NCBI RefSeq assembly: GCF_022026395.1
Contig: NZ_CP041767.1
Coordinates: forward strand, 1,871,501 to 1,935,500
Direction: 5' to 3'
DNA from: Brevibacillus brevis
Lineage (GTDB): Bacteria > Bacillota > Bacilli > Brevibacillales > Brevibacillaceae
Length of the DNA: 64,000 nt
In this document: one piece after another, positions 56,714 through 64,000 of the stretch
How positions within the stretch are numbered: the stretch's first letter is position 1
Layout: each line of letters begins with the position of its first letter
Made by a program: the position numbers and the translations under genes
The notes under the pieces: model-generated
What the model was told of the DNA's origin: nothing
What the model saw: the letters and a program-made list of their open reading frames with translations, nothing else
Databases searched by the model: none

Positions 56714-57391
56714 TCAATCCATTTGCTTGTCCAAGAAGCGTGATAGTTCACCCATGACAGACTGAAGCACTTGAAGAGAATCATCGATGGAGAGATCGAC
56801 ATCGAGGGAGTGCTTGGCGTTTTGCGGGAGATGGAGCTGGATGTTAGGTTTGGATGCGGCAAGCTGATCAACCACAACCTGGTTGTAGTAATGATCGGCA
56901 GTGCCTGAGACGAGAAATACCTGTTGGTCAAGAGTCAGCAATTCAGTATGGACCACATCCTCAGTCAGCAATGGCGTCAACAGGATAGCTGATGAACGGG
57001 CAAAACGAGATTCCTTGAGCAATCCACATGTAATCGGCACCGTACCGAGTGACTTCCCGAGGAAGAAAACTCGTTCATACTCATGAGCATCCAGCACATG
57101 TGAGACAACCATTTGCATCTCTTCGCTGATCCAAGCACTTCGTTTGGCGAATGAGCAATTCCAAAAATCCGTATTGTCTCGTCCATACTCTGCGTGTACA
57201 TGGACGAGATCGATCTGTTTGCTCAAAAAAATCATGGTAGAATAATACAGATAAGGTCTGTCGAACGAATAGCTGGCTCCGGGAAAGAAAAAACAGACGG
57301 AGCGAGATGGCGTCTGATTTGCCTGAATGTGCGTGTACGTCATTTCTCTGCCGTCCCTGACGATCACGGAACCTGTTTTTGGGTATACCAT
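56714..57391 (-). CDS. Alpha/beta hydrolase family protein
   Basis: A 225-residue protein. The nucleophile elbow reads FLGKSLGTVP (GxSxG), an acid is likely in LVSGTADHYY, and the His in NAKHSLDVD. The N-terminal FFFPGASYSFDRPYLYYS is the oxyanion region seen in small uncharacterised serine hydrolases. GAAAGAGGTG precedes ATG. Substrate unknown. Divergent from the next gene. Confidence 0.75.
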   Translation of the reverse strand: MVYPKTGSVIVRDGREMTYTHIQANQTPSRSVCFFFPGASYSFDRPYLYYSTMIFLSKQIDLVHVHAEYGRDNTDFWNCSFAKRSAWISEEMQMVVSHVLDAHEYERVFFLGKSLGTVPITCGLLKESRFARSSAILLTPLLTEDVVHTELLTLDQQVFLVSGTADHYYNQVVVDQLAASKPNIQLHLPQNAKHSLDVDLSIDDSLQVLQSVMGELSRFLDKQMD

Positions 57392-57501
57392 CTACTAGCT
57401 GCACCTCTTTCATGTTCTTCGGAACAGGGGTATTTTCCAATAGTAAGGGCTAGTAGCATTTGTTGACAAGAAGTAAACAAACGATAAAGGAGAATGATTC
57501 G

Positions 57502-58293
57502 ATGAAAAAGGAAGTCCAACTGAGTAACGGCATCAAAATAGCTTACGTAGAAGAAGGAACGGGGGAGTCGCTTGTTTTGATCCACGGCTTTTGCGGGAGC
57601 TCATCTTACTGGCACAAACTAATGCCACTCCTGTCAAAAACGCATCGTGTCATTGCGATCGATTTGCGTGGTCATGGAGACAGCACGGCCCCTGATGAAC
57701 CGTATTCGATGGAGCGCTTTGCAGACGATCTGTCTTTGTTTGTAGATGAGCTGGGGGTAGCGAAGATTCATCTGTTTGGACATTCGCTCGGTGGCTATGT
57801 GACCTTGGCATTTGCCAATCAATACGCGGACAAGCTGGCGAGCTTTGGTTTGATTCATTCGACGCCATATCCGGATGACGACGCTGCAAAGGCCAATCGG
57901 GATAAAGGCGCAGACAACATCCGCCAAAATGGAATGGAGCCGTTTATCAAAGCGCTCATACCGAAGCTGTTCGCACCTTCCCATATCGACACGATGAGAG
58001 AAGAAGTCCAGCTGGCAAAAGAGATTGGCTTTGCGACAAGCCCGGTTGGAGCTATTCAAACATTAATCGCCATGCGTGATCGAGCGGATCGCAATCATGT
58101 GCTGCAAGAAACGACTTTGCCTGTGCTATTAGTCGCAGGATCAGAGGACCAGATCATTCCTGCTGAAAAAACTTTTACAGTAGATAAAAATAACGTCGAG
58201 CAAGTGTTGCTGCCCGATGCAGGGCATATGGGCATGGTAGAGGCACCAGAGAAAATGGCAGAAGCCTTCAAGAGCTTTCTAAACAGAAAGTAA
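57502..58293 (+). CDS. Alpha/beta hydrolase
   Basis: A 263-residue hydrolase of the classic fold. LVLIHGFCGSSSYWH is the oxyanion hole, Ser lies in LFGHSLGGYV, Asp in VAGSEDQIIP and His in PDAGHMGMVEAPE. ATG 57502 has AAAGGAG upstream; the frame starts earlier at 57460. No substrate can be named. Confidence 0.85.
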   Translation: MKKEVQLSNGIKIAYVEEGTGESLVLIHGFCGSSSYWHKLMPLLSKTHRVIAIDLRGHGDSTAPDEPYSMERFADDLSLFVDELGVAKIHLFGHSLGGYVTLAFANQYADKLASFGLIHSTPYPDDDAAKANRDKGADNIRQNGMEPFIKALIPKLFAPSHIDTMREEVQLAKEIGFATSPVGAIQTLIAMRDRADRNHVLQETTLPVLLVAGSEDQIIPAEKTFTVDKNNVEQVLLPDAGHMGMVEAPEKMAEAFKSFLNRK

Positions 58294-58324
58294 ACAAATA
58301 TCACACCATAGTCCTAGCAAATTT

Positions 58325-58333
58325 TGCTATAAT
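58325..58333 (+). promoter_or_regulatory. Extended -10 promoter of the 5'-nucleotidase gene
   Basis: TGCTATAAT (58325-58333) is a TGn-extended -10 box about 49 bases before the start. The -35 region (CATAGT) is weak. Confidence 0.5.
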
Positions 58334-58381
58334 GAAAACGTTATCCTATTTATTTATACATAGACGAGAGGGGAAATTATT

Positions 58382-60256
58382 ATGAAAAAGGCACGTCGGA
58401 TTACGATGACGGCGTTTGCATCTATCGTATTTGCATCGCTGATGTCTTCCTCAGCATTTGCAGCACCTTTGCATCCCGTACAGCACGTTGACTGGATGGT
58501 GAAAAAGGCAATTGTATCAGCGGGTCAAAATGGCGATCTTGCTTTGGATCGTGCCGTGACTCTCGCAGAAGCTACTGTTGTTTTCTCTAAATTGAAAGTG
58601 GCAAAAGTGGGAGCTGCCGCTAAAGGTGCTCATTGGTCCACTCCTTACTTCGACTGGGCGAAGAGCCAAGGTGCTCTCACACAAGAAGATTATAAAAACC
58701 CTACGCAAGCGGTAACATCTGCCAAGCTTACACAAATGGCTGACAAACTGGGCTACAAAGTGAAGCTCGAAAACAAGGCGACTGTAACGCGCGGCGAGTT
58801 TTTCCAAGCATTGGGTGATGCGGCTACCACGCATGTAACGATTGCACACACCAACGATACACACGGTCATATTCAAGAAGACAAGAACCAAAAAGAATTC
58901 GGCTTTGCCAAAATCGCAACCTTGCTCAAGGAATGGCGTGCAGAGAACGAAAACTTCTTGCTCTTGGATGCTGGTGATACCTTCCAAGGTACCGTTTTCG
59001 TGAACCAATTCAAAGGCGAATCTGTTGTTCCGATCCTCAACAGCCTTGACTACAACGTAATGGCAGCAGGTAACCACGAGTTTGACTTCGGTTATGAGCA
59101 ATTGCTCAAGCTGCGTGATATGCTCGAGCATCCAGTTATCTCAGCTAACGTATTCAAGTCAGATGGAAAAGAATTGCTGCCGCCTGTTTTCAAAGCAGAG
59201 ATTGGCGGAAAGAAATTCGCCTTTGTTGGTTTCGTAGCGGAAGATACCCCTGTATTGACTCACCCTGACAACGTAAAAGGGCTGACATTCAAAAACCCGG
59301 TAGAAGTGGCGAAAGTACTTGTACCTGAGCTGAAAAAAGAAGTAGATCACGTGATTGTTGTTTCCCATATCGGAGTGAACGTAGACCGTGAAATCGCGAA
59401 AAACGTTCCTGGCATTGACCTGATCGTTGGTGGTCACTCCCATACTCCGCTGAAAGAACCTGAACTCGTAAACGGCACATACATCGTACAAGACTGGGAG
59501 TACGGCAAGTCACTCGGACGCGCTGACCTCTACTACCTCGGAAAAGAACTGGTAGCATTCAGCGGCGGTTTGAAAGAGTACGATGAAGCAGTTGTGGCTG
59601 ATCCAGATGTAGATAAGATGGTTAAAGAAATCGTGAGCAAGATCGATACGGTCATGAATGTTGTCATTGCGAAATCCGAAGTACCACTCGACGGTGACCG
59701 TGCACTGGTACGTACGAAAGAAACAAACGTCGGTAACCTGATCACAGATATCATGCTGGAGCGCACGCAGTCCATCAAAGGCTATGAGGCAGATGTAGCA
59801 CTTGCTAACGGCGGAGGCATCCGTACACAGCTGCCAGCAGGCGATATCACGAAAAAAGGTCTGTACACGCTCCTGCCATTCGAGAACAATACACTGGCAG
59901 TCGTAGAAGTAACAGGCGAAGAGCTGAAGAAAGCCCTCGAAAACGGCGTGAGCAAGGTAGAAGAGGGAGCAGGACGTTTCCCGCAAGTGAGCGGCATGAG
60001 CTTCACGTACAACCCATCCAAGCCAGCAGGCGAGCGCGTAGTAGAAGTAAAAGTTGGCGAAAAGCCGCTTGACCTGACCAAAACATATAAATTGGCTACG
60101 ATTGACTTCCTGGCAGCAGGTGGAGATGGTTACGAATCTTTGAAAAAGCCATTCTTCAACACAGGCCTGTCCATGTACAGCATTGTGGAGGAAGGCCTGA
60201 TCAAGCGGAAAACTGTCAATCCAAAAGTAGAAGACCGCATTGTTGAGGTAAAATAA
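58382..60256 (+). CDS. Secreted 5'-nucleotidase/2',3'-cyclic phosphodiesterase family protein with SLH-like N-terminus
   Basis: A 624-residue exported protein. Signal peptide about 1-27 (ending SSAFAAP). Residues about 30-150 look like degenerate SLH repeats (WMVKKAIVSAG...LDRAVTLAEATVVF; YFDWAKSQGALT; TVTRGEFFQAL). The metallophosphatase domain then shows HTNDTHGH, LDAGDTFQGT, AAGNHEFDFG and VVSHIG/VGGHSHTPL. The UshA-type C-terminal domain follows (NVGNLITDIML, ANGGGIRTQLPAGDIT, LAAGGDGY). It probably hydrolyses nucleotides at the cell surface, anchored through the SLH-like part; anchoring is inference. ATG 58382 follows GAGAGGGG. Confidence 0.9.
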   Translation: MKKARRITMTAFASIVFASLMSSSAFAAPLHPVQHVDWMVKKAIVSAGQNGDLALDRAVTLAEATVVFSKLKVAKVGAAAKGAHWSTPYFDWAKSQGALTQEDYKNPTQAVTSAKLTQMADKLGYKVKLENKATVTRGEFFQALGDAATTHVTIAHTNDTHGHIQEDKNQKEFGFAKIATLLKEWRAENENFLLLDAGDTFQGTVFVNQFKGESVVPILNSLDYNVMAAGNHEFDFGYEQLLKLRDMLEHPVISANVFKSDGKELLPPVFKAEIGGKKFAFVGFVAEDTPVLTHPDNVKGLTFKNPVEVAKVLVPELKKEVDHVIVVSHIGVNVDREIAKNVPGIDLIVGGHSHTPLKEPELVNGTYIVQDWEYGKSLGRADLYYLGKELVAFSGGLKEYDEAVVADPDVDKMVKEIVSKIDTVMNVVIAKSEVPLDGDRALVRTKETNVGNLITDIMLERTQSIKGYEADVALANGGGIRTQLPAGDITKKGLYTLLPFENNTLAVVEVTGEELKKALENGVSKVEEGAGRFPQVSGMSFTYNPSKPAGERVVEVKVGEKPLDLTKTYKLATIDFLAAGGDGYESLKKPFFNTGLSMYSIVEEGLIKRKTVNPKVEDRIVEVK

Positions 60257-60264
60257 GGTTTGAC

Positions 60265-60303
60265 CGGACAGGGGTGGAGAAAAACCTCCCTGTCCGTCTT
60301 TTA
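60265..60303 (+). terminator. Terminator after the 5'-nucleotidase gene
   Basis: CGGACAGGG pairs with CCCTGTCCG in 60265-60296, with a further TGG/CCT-rich inner part, followed by TCTTTTATT. Confidence 0.75.
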
Positions 60304-60363
60304 TTATGAAGTACCTTGCAATATATAGTAGCGATTTGGTAAGCTTTTACATGGGTGATATTG

Positions 60364-60693
60364 ATGAACGTACAGTTTAAAAAAGGGGTTCTGGAGCTGT
60401 GTGTTCTCGTCTTGACAGCTAAGCAGGACAGATACGGCTACGAACTGGTTGCAAGCATCTCGGAAAAATTCCATATCTCTGAAGGAACGGTTTATCCCTT
60501 GCTTCGCCGTTTGACCCAGGAAGGATTTTTTACGACCTATTTGGCGGAATCACAAGAGGGACCCCCGCGGAAATATTACCAGCTGACAAATCGCGGACGT
60601 CAATACATGAATGACCTCGTCTTGGAGTGGCGAATATTTAACCGCGGGGTAAATGAGATCATAGAGGAGGGACTCGAATATGACAAGGCGTGA
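60364..60693 (+). CDS. PadR-family transcriptional regulator
   Basis: A 109-residue winged-helix regulator: FKKGVLELCVLVLTAKQDRYGYELVASISEKFHISEGTVYPLLRRLTQEGFFTTYLAESQEGPPRKYYQLTNRGRQYM is the PadR signature. ATG 60364 is preferred over GTG 60355; GGGTGAT lies just upstream. It overlaps the next gene by 14 bases. PadR-DUF1700-DUF4097 operons are common in Bacillales, usually envelope-stress related and self-repressed. Confidence 0.9.
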   Translation: MNVQFKKGVLELCVLVLTAKQDRYGYELVASISEKFHISEGTVYPLLRRLTQEGFFTTYLAESQEGPPRKYYQLTNRGRQYMNDLVLEWRIFNRGVNEIIEEGLEYDKA

Positions 60694-61231
60694 GTTTATG
60701 GATGAGTTAAATGCTTTGCTTAGCGCTTTGCCCGATAAAGAACGTTTAGACATTCTTGCCGATTATACAGAGCATTTTCTCTTGGGTATGAATCAAGGGA
60801 AGACGGAGCACGAAATCGCGGAAGGATTGGGAAGTCCGAAGCTAGTGGCACGCGAGCTTTTGGCTGGCTACCGAATTGATCAAGCTCAGTCCACCGCATC
60901 GGTAGGGAATATGACGAGAGCGATTATCGCGACAATCAGCTTGGGATTTTTCAATCTCGTCTTCGTTTTGGGGCCATTTCTAGGCCTGATCGGCATACTG
61001 ATGGGGTTGTATGCGATGACTGCGGCGCTTCTGGTTGCGCCAGTTGGAATATTCTTGGATTACGGGATTCCTGCCCCTTCTCAAGAGCGACTTTTCTTGT
61101 TGTTCTCCAGCATGGTTTCCGTAGGATTGGGCGGAATGTTTGCCATTGGCTTGCTGCGACTGACGAAATGGCTGTATCGTCAGTTCTTGCGTTATCTCCA
61201 GTTCAACGTGAAGATGATCAGGGGGAAATGA
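60680..61231 (+). CDS. DUF1700 (HAAS domain) membrane protein
   Basis: A 183-residue protein. The cytoplasmic HAAS motif (MTRREFMDELNALLSALPDKERLDILADYTEHFLLGMNQGKTEHEIAEGLGSPKLVARELLAGY) is clear. Three membrane segments follow (ATISLGFFNLVFVLGPFLGLIGI, MTAALLVAPVGIF, LFSSMVSVGLGGMFAIGLL). GAGGAGGGA precedes ATG 60680. It overlaps padR and nearly abuts the DUF4097 gene. Confidence 0.88.
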   Translation: MTRREFMDELNALLSALPDKERLDILADYTEHFLLGMNQGKTEHEIAEGLGSPKLVARELLAGYRIDQAQSTASVGNMTRAIIATISLGFFNLVFVLGPFLGLIGILMGLYAMTAALLVAPVGIFLDYGIPAPSQERLFLLFSSMVSVGLGGMFAIGLLRLTKWLYRQFLRYLQFNVKMIRGK

Positions 61232-61232
61232 G

Positions 61233-62081
61233 ATGCGAAATTTAGGGAAAAGACTCTTTGGCATAAGTCTTCTTTTATTCATCATCGGTGTATGTGGAAT
61301 CATCTGGCTCTTTACGAAGCAAGAAAATTTCTCCTTTTCGTTAAAACAAGTCAATGAAGAGCACGTGATCGAACAAGAGGTAAAAGCGATTGAGTTGCTG
61401 ACGGAAGCGGCTGATGTGGAAATCATGGCAAGCAAGCAACCAAAAGCGAGCGTACGAATGGTCGGGGAAGTATCCGAACAACAGCAGGAGCGACTGGAGT
61501 TTCGGAGTGTAGTCTCACCAGATGGTACGCTGCTCGTAGAACTGCGTGAACTCCCCCACGTCAATATGTTTTATCCTCGTAACGGGAAGGTAAAGCTGGA
61601 AGTCTTCCTGCCAGAAAAAGTGTATGAGAACGTCCAGCTTGAAACGATGACAGGGGATATCAAGAGTGGAATGCTGCGTGCAAAGAACACGAAAATATCC
61701 ACCGGCAATGGAGATGTGAACGTATCGGGCTATGAAGGAGAAGCACTTAACGTCCAGACAGCTACAGGTGATATCAATCTTGAGGATGTTCGCTCGGCCG
61801 TTGTAATCGAAAGCTCCACAGGCGAGATTGATAAACTGACAATGCCTGAGCTAACCCATGACGTTTCCATTCGAACGGATACGGGGGATATTCGAGTGAC
61901 AGTGGCCAAGGAGCCTGCTGCAGCACAGTTGGAAGTAACGACAGATACAGGTTCCATCTCAACCACCTGGTCGAACCTCATCTATGAAAAGGACGAGGAA
62001 TACAGGGTGAAGGCATCGATTGGATCAGGTGGACCCAAAATGACTGTGAGAAGTTCGACCGGGGATGTTCGCATTCAATAG
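61233..62081 (+). CDS. DUF4097 putative adhesin/envelope-stress protein
   Basis: A 282-residue protein with one N-terminal membrane segment (RLFGISLLLFIIGVCGIIWLF). The outside part is a beta-helix-like DUF4097 domain with repeated (T/S)GDI / TGD.. motifs: MTGDIKSGML, STGNGDVNVSG, TATGDINLEDV, SSTGEIDKL, DTGDIRVTV, STGDVRIQ. It starts two bases after the previous stop (ATGA-type coupling). LiaG/YvlB-type proteins share this fold. Confidence 0.87.
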   Translation: MRNLGKRLFGISLLLFIIGVCGIIWLFTKQENFSFSLKQVNEEHVIEQEVKAIELLTEAADVEIMASKQPKASVRMVGEVSEQQQERLEFRSVVSPDGTLLVELRELPHVNMFYPRNGKVKLEVFLPEKVYENVQLETMTGDIKSGMLRAKNTKISTGNGDVNVSGYEGEALNVQTATGDINLEDVRSAVVIESSTGEIDKLTMPELTHDVSIRTDTGDIRVTVAKEPAAAQLEVTTDTGSISTTWSNLIYEKDEEYRVKASIGSGGPKMTVRSSTGDVRIQ

Positions 62082-62153
62082 GAGAAGTTTGGAAACACTG
62101 ATGGATAGGATTGGAAACGGAAGAAACGAAAAGATTTTGACACAAAAGAGACA

Positions 62154-62181
62154 TTACTTGTCGAATGACGAATGGTATCAT
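62154..62181 (+). promoter_or_regulatory. Probable promoter of hemE
   Basis: TTACTT (62154-62159), a 16-base spacer and TGG-extended TATCAT (62176-62181). A TTGACA at 62137 has no -10 at usual distance. Confidence 0.4.
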
Positions 62182-62219
62182 ATTGAAGGAAACATAATTG
62201 TGCAAAGCGAGGTTTATTC

Positions 62220-63257
62220 ATGACCGCAAAAACTTTTAACGATACGTTTTTGAAAGCATGTCGCGGTGAAGCGACAGAGCATGTTCCGGTTTGGTACATG
62301 CGTCAGGCGGGGCGTTATCAGCCAGAATACCGCGCCATCCGCGCGAAGCATAGCTTTTTTGAAATGAATTACATACCGGAAGTTTGCGCGGAAGTGACAC
62401 GTCTGCCCGTTGAGCAACTGGGTGTTGACGCTGCAATCTTGTTTGCAGATATCATGACGCCACTAAAACCGATTGGCGTGGATGTGAATATCGAATCGGG
62501 TATTGGTCCTGTAATCGCAAACCCAATCGAATCCTTGAAGGATGTTGAGCGTCTGCTTGAGCTCGATCCGGAAACACATGTGCCGTACATTCTTGAGTCC
62601 ATTAAGATCTTGCGTCAGCAATTATCTGTTCCATTAATCGGTTTCGCGGGTGCACCATTTACACTGGCTAGCTATTTGATCGAAGGCGGCCCTTCCAAGC
62701 ATTATCATAAGACAAAAGCATTCATGTATACGGAGCCAGTTGCTTGGCAGGCGCTGATGGAAAAACTGGGCGATATGACTATCACCTACCTCAAAGCGCA
62801 AATTAAAGCAGGTGCACAAGCTGTGCAAGTATTTGATTCGTGGGTCGGTGCATTGAATGACGAAGATTACCGCGAGTACATTACACCAGTCATGACACGG
62901 ATCTTCAACGCCCTAAAAGATACTGGCGTGCCAACGATCTATTTTGGTATCGGCGCGGGTCATCTTTTGATGGATTGGAACCGCTTGCCTGTTGATGTGG
63001 TTGGTCTGGACTGGCGTACTTCGATTACAACTGCTCGTGAAATGGGTGTGACGAAGAGGCTTCAGGGCAATTTGGACCCAACGCTGCTATTGGCACCTTG
63101 GGAGAAGCTCGAAGCGAAGGCGAAGGAAATTTTGGATGAAGGCACAAAACAGCCAGGCTTCATTTTCAACCTAGGCCACGGCGTATTCCCTGACGCCAAA
63201 GTAGAAACGCTGCAACAACTGACGAAGTTCATCCATAGTTACAAAAGGGACGTCTAA
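62220..63257 (+). CDS. hemE: Uroporphyrinogen decarboxylase
   Basis: A 345-residue enzyme making coproporphyrinogen [23 protein letters not shown] near the N-terminus is the active-site signature; [17 protein letters not shown] holds the catalytic Asp; [17 protein letters not shown] is the second signature. AGCGAGG precedes ATG 62220. hemH follows by 17 bp, as in the Bacillus hemEHY operon. Confidence 0.95.
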   Translation: MTAKTFNDTFLKACRGEATEHVPVWYMRQAGRYQPEYRAIRAKHSFFEMNYIPEVCAEVTRLPVEQLGVDAAILFADIMTPLKPIGVDVNIESGIGPVIANPIESLKDVERLLELDPETHVPYILESIKILRQQLSVPLIGFAGAPFTLASYLIEGGPSKHYHKTKAFMYTEPVAWQALMEKLGDMTITYLKAQIKAGAQAVQVFDSWVGALNDEDYREYITPVMTRIFNALKDTGVPTIYFGIGAGHLLMDWNRLPVDVVGLDWRTSITTAREMGVTKRLQGNLDPTLLLAPWEKLEAKAKEILDEGTKQPGFIFNLGHGVFPDAKVETLQQLTKFIHSYKRDV

Positions 63258-63274
63258 TCAGGAGGGGCGCTTAC

Positions 63275-64000
63275 ATGTCAAAGCAGAAGATCGGACTCTT
63301 GTTAATGGCGTATGGAACGCCACGCAGTCCTGAACAGATTGAACCATACTATACGCACATTCGCCGTGGTCGCAAGCCACCACAAGAATTGCTCGATGAT
63401 TTGATGGCTCGTTACGAGGCTGTAGATGGATTGAATCGATTTGCAGACATTACGGATGAGCAGGTTCACGCTCTCGAGCAGGAAATGAACAAACGCTACC
63501 CAGACCGTGAATTTGTAGGGTACCTTGGTTTGAAGCATATCGCTCCGTTTGTCGAAGACGCAGTAGAGCAAATGAAACGCGATGGAATTACCGAAGCGAT
63601 CAGTCTTGTTCTGGCGCCTCATTATTCCAGTTACAGCGTCAAAGAATACAACGGACGAGCACAAGAGCATTCCGTGGCAATTGGTGGACCTGTCATCCAC
63701 AGCATTGAGAGCTGGTATCTGGAACCAGGCTTCATCGGATATTGGGCAGATGCCATTCAAGCAACGTTTGCCGAGATGACGGATGAAGAGCGTGGACAAG
63801 CAGTCGTGATATTCTCCGCTCACAGCCTGCCGGAAAAAATTTTGAAGTCAGGTGATCCGTACCCAATGCAACTGGAAGAGACGGCAAAGCTCATTGCCGA
63901 GCAAGCAGGGATCACTTCCTATGCCATTGGATGGCAAAGTGCAGGAAATACACCTGATCCTTGGTTGGGACCAGATGTACAGGATTTGACCAGAGAGCTG
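63275..64000 (+). CDS. hemH: Ferrochelatase (coproporphyrin III ferrochelatase type), 3' partial
   Basis: ATG 63275 has GGAGGGG upstream, and the frame stays open to the right edge, giving 242 residues. The start ([31 protein letters not shown]) and the SAHSLPEKI motif with the active-site His match Bacillus HemH, a water-soluble coproporphyrin ferrochelatase. [27 protein letters not shown] ends the visible part. The last third lies outside the window. In Bacillales a HemY oxidase gene usually follows. Confidence 0.93.
   Translation, partial: MSKQKIGLLLMAYGTPRSPEQIEPYYTHIRRGRKPPQELLDDLMARYEAVDGLNRFADITDEQVHALEQEMNKRYPDREFVGYLGLKHIAPFVEDAVEQMKRDGITEAISLVLAPHYSSYSVKEYNGRAQEHSVAIGGPVIHSIESWYLEPGFIGYWADAIQATFAEMTDEERGQAVVIFSAHSLPEKILKSGDPYPMQLEETAKLIAEQAGITSYAIGWQSAGNTPDPWLGPDVQDLTREL

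Noticed and set aside
57463..57468. TTGACA box before the second alpha/beta hydrolase
   Set aside because: No -10 box lies at a usable distance; GATAAA is only 14 bases away and overlaps the ribosome site.

Overview
The window looks like a chromosomal piece of a Gram-positive spore former of the Bacillales, most probably Brevibacillus. The evidence is the gene order murI-gerM-rph-rdgB-ysnB, tig-clpP-clpX-lonB-lon-engB and hemA-hemX-hemC-hemD-hemB-hemL, strong AGGAGG ribosome sites, frequent GTG/TTG starts, a gerM germination lipoprotein and lonB. The genus is inferred from protein style and gene order, not from a search.

Region 1 (1-25.9 kb) is an accessory surface/toxin locus with two parallel modules. 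Each has a secreted Ig-like (Big_2/PPC) protein, a G/C-rich hairpin between genes, an RHS/YD-repeat toxin of about 1800 residues, and a small immunity gene. Module 1 enters truncated at the left edge. Its RHS protein ends in an RNase A-like (CdiA-CT type) domain, followed by a CdiI-like immunity gene and a second small unknown gene. Module 2 starts with a 4042-residue subtilisin-family protein. That protein carries six Big_2/GW-type units, a jelly-roll-like region, FN3 and PPC-like regions, a YD-like motif, more Big_2 domains, and a 138-residue RCC1+Big_2 unit repeated seven times plus an eighth RCC1 blade. A secreted RCC1-propeller protein follows, then a second RHS protein with the same core but a different C-terminal toxin and an Imm8-like immunity gene. 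The RHS tips and immunity genes are visibly more AT-rich than the cores.

Region 2 (25.9-27.6 kb) is a small mobile-element remnant. It holds a repressor resembling SPbeta MrpR/YopR (a tyrosine-recombinase fold lacking the usual catalytic set), preceded by a perfect 16-bp palindrome, and a frameshifted, truncated phage/plasmid replication-initiator gene. The terminator-like hairpin that closes it has a homologue 21 kb upstream, next to the first toxin module.

Region 3 (27.6-36.3 kb) holds a GNAT acetyltransferase, an ECF sigma/anti-sigma pair, a secreted double-Gmad2 protein, a secreted cyclophilin, a SodF-type superoxide dismutase, glutamate racemase, GerM and an MFS exporter.

Region 4 (36.5-56.1 kb) is housekeeping: RNase PH, XTP pyrophosphatase, a YfcE-type phosphodiesterase, trigger factor, ClpP, ClpX, LonB, Lon, EngB, a GH84-like glycosidase, a DMT transporter, then the haem operon from glutamyl-tRNA reductase to glutamate-1-semialdehyde aminomutase. 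A MITE-like inverted-repeat element lies between hemA and hemX.

Region 5 (56.1-64 kb) holds a GyrI-like effector-binding protein, two alpha/beta hydrolases, a secreted 5'-nucleotidase, a PadR-DUF1700-DUF4097 operon, and hemE followed by hemH, which runs off the right edge. Both haem clusters therefore lie within 15 kb and together cover most steps from glutamyl-tRNA to iron insertion.
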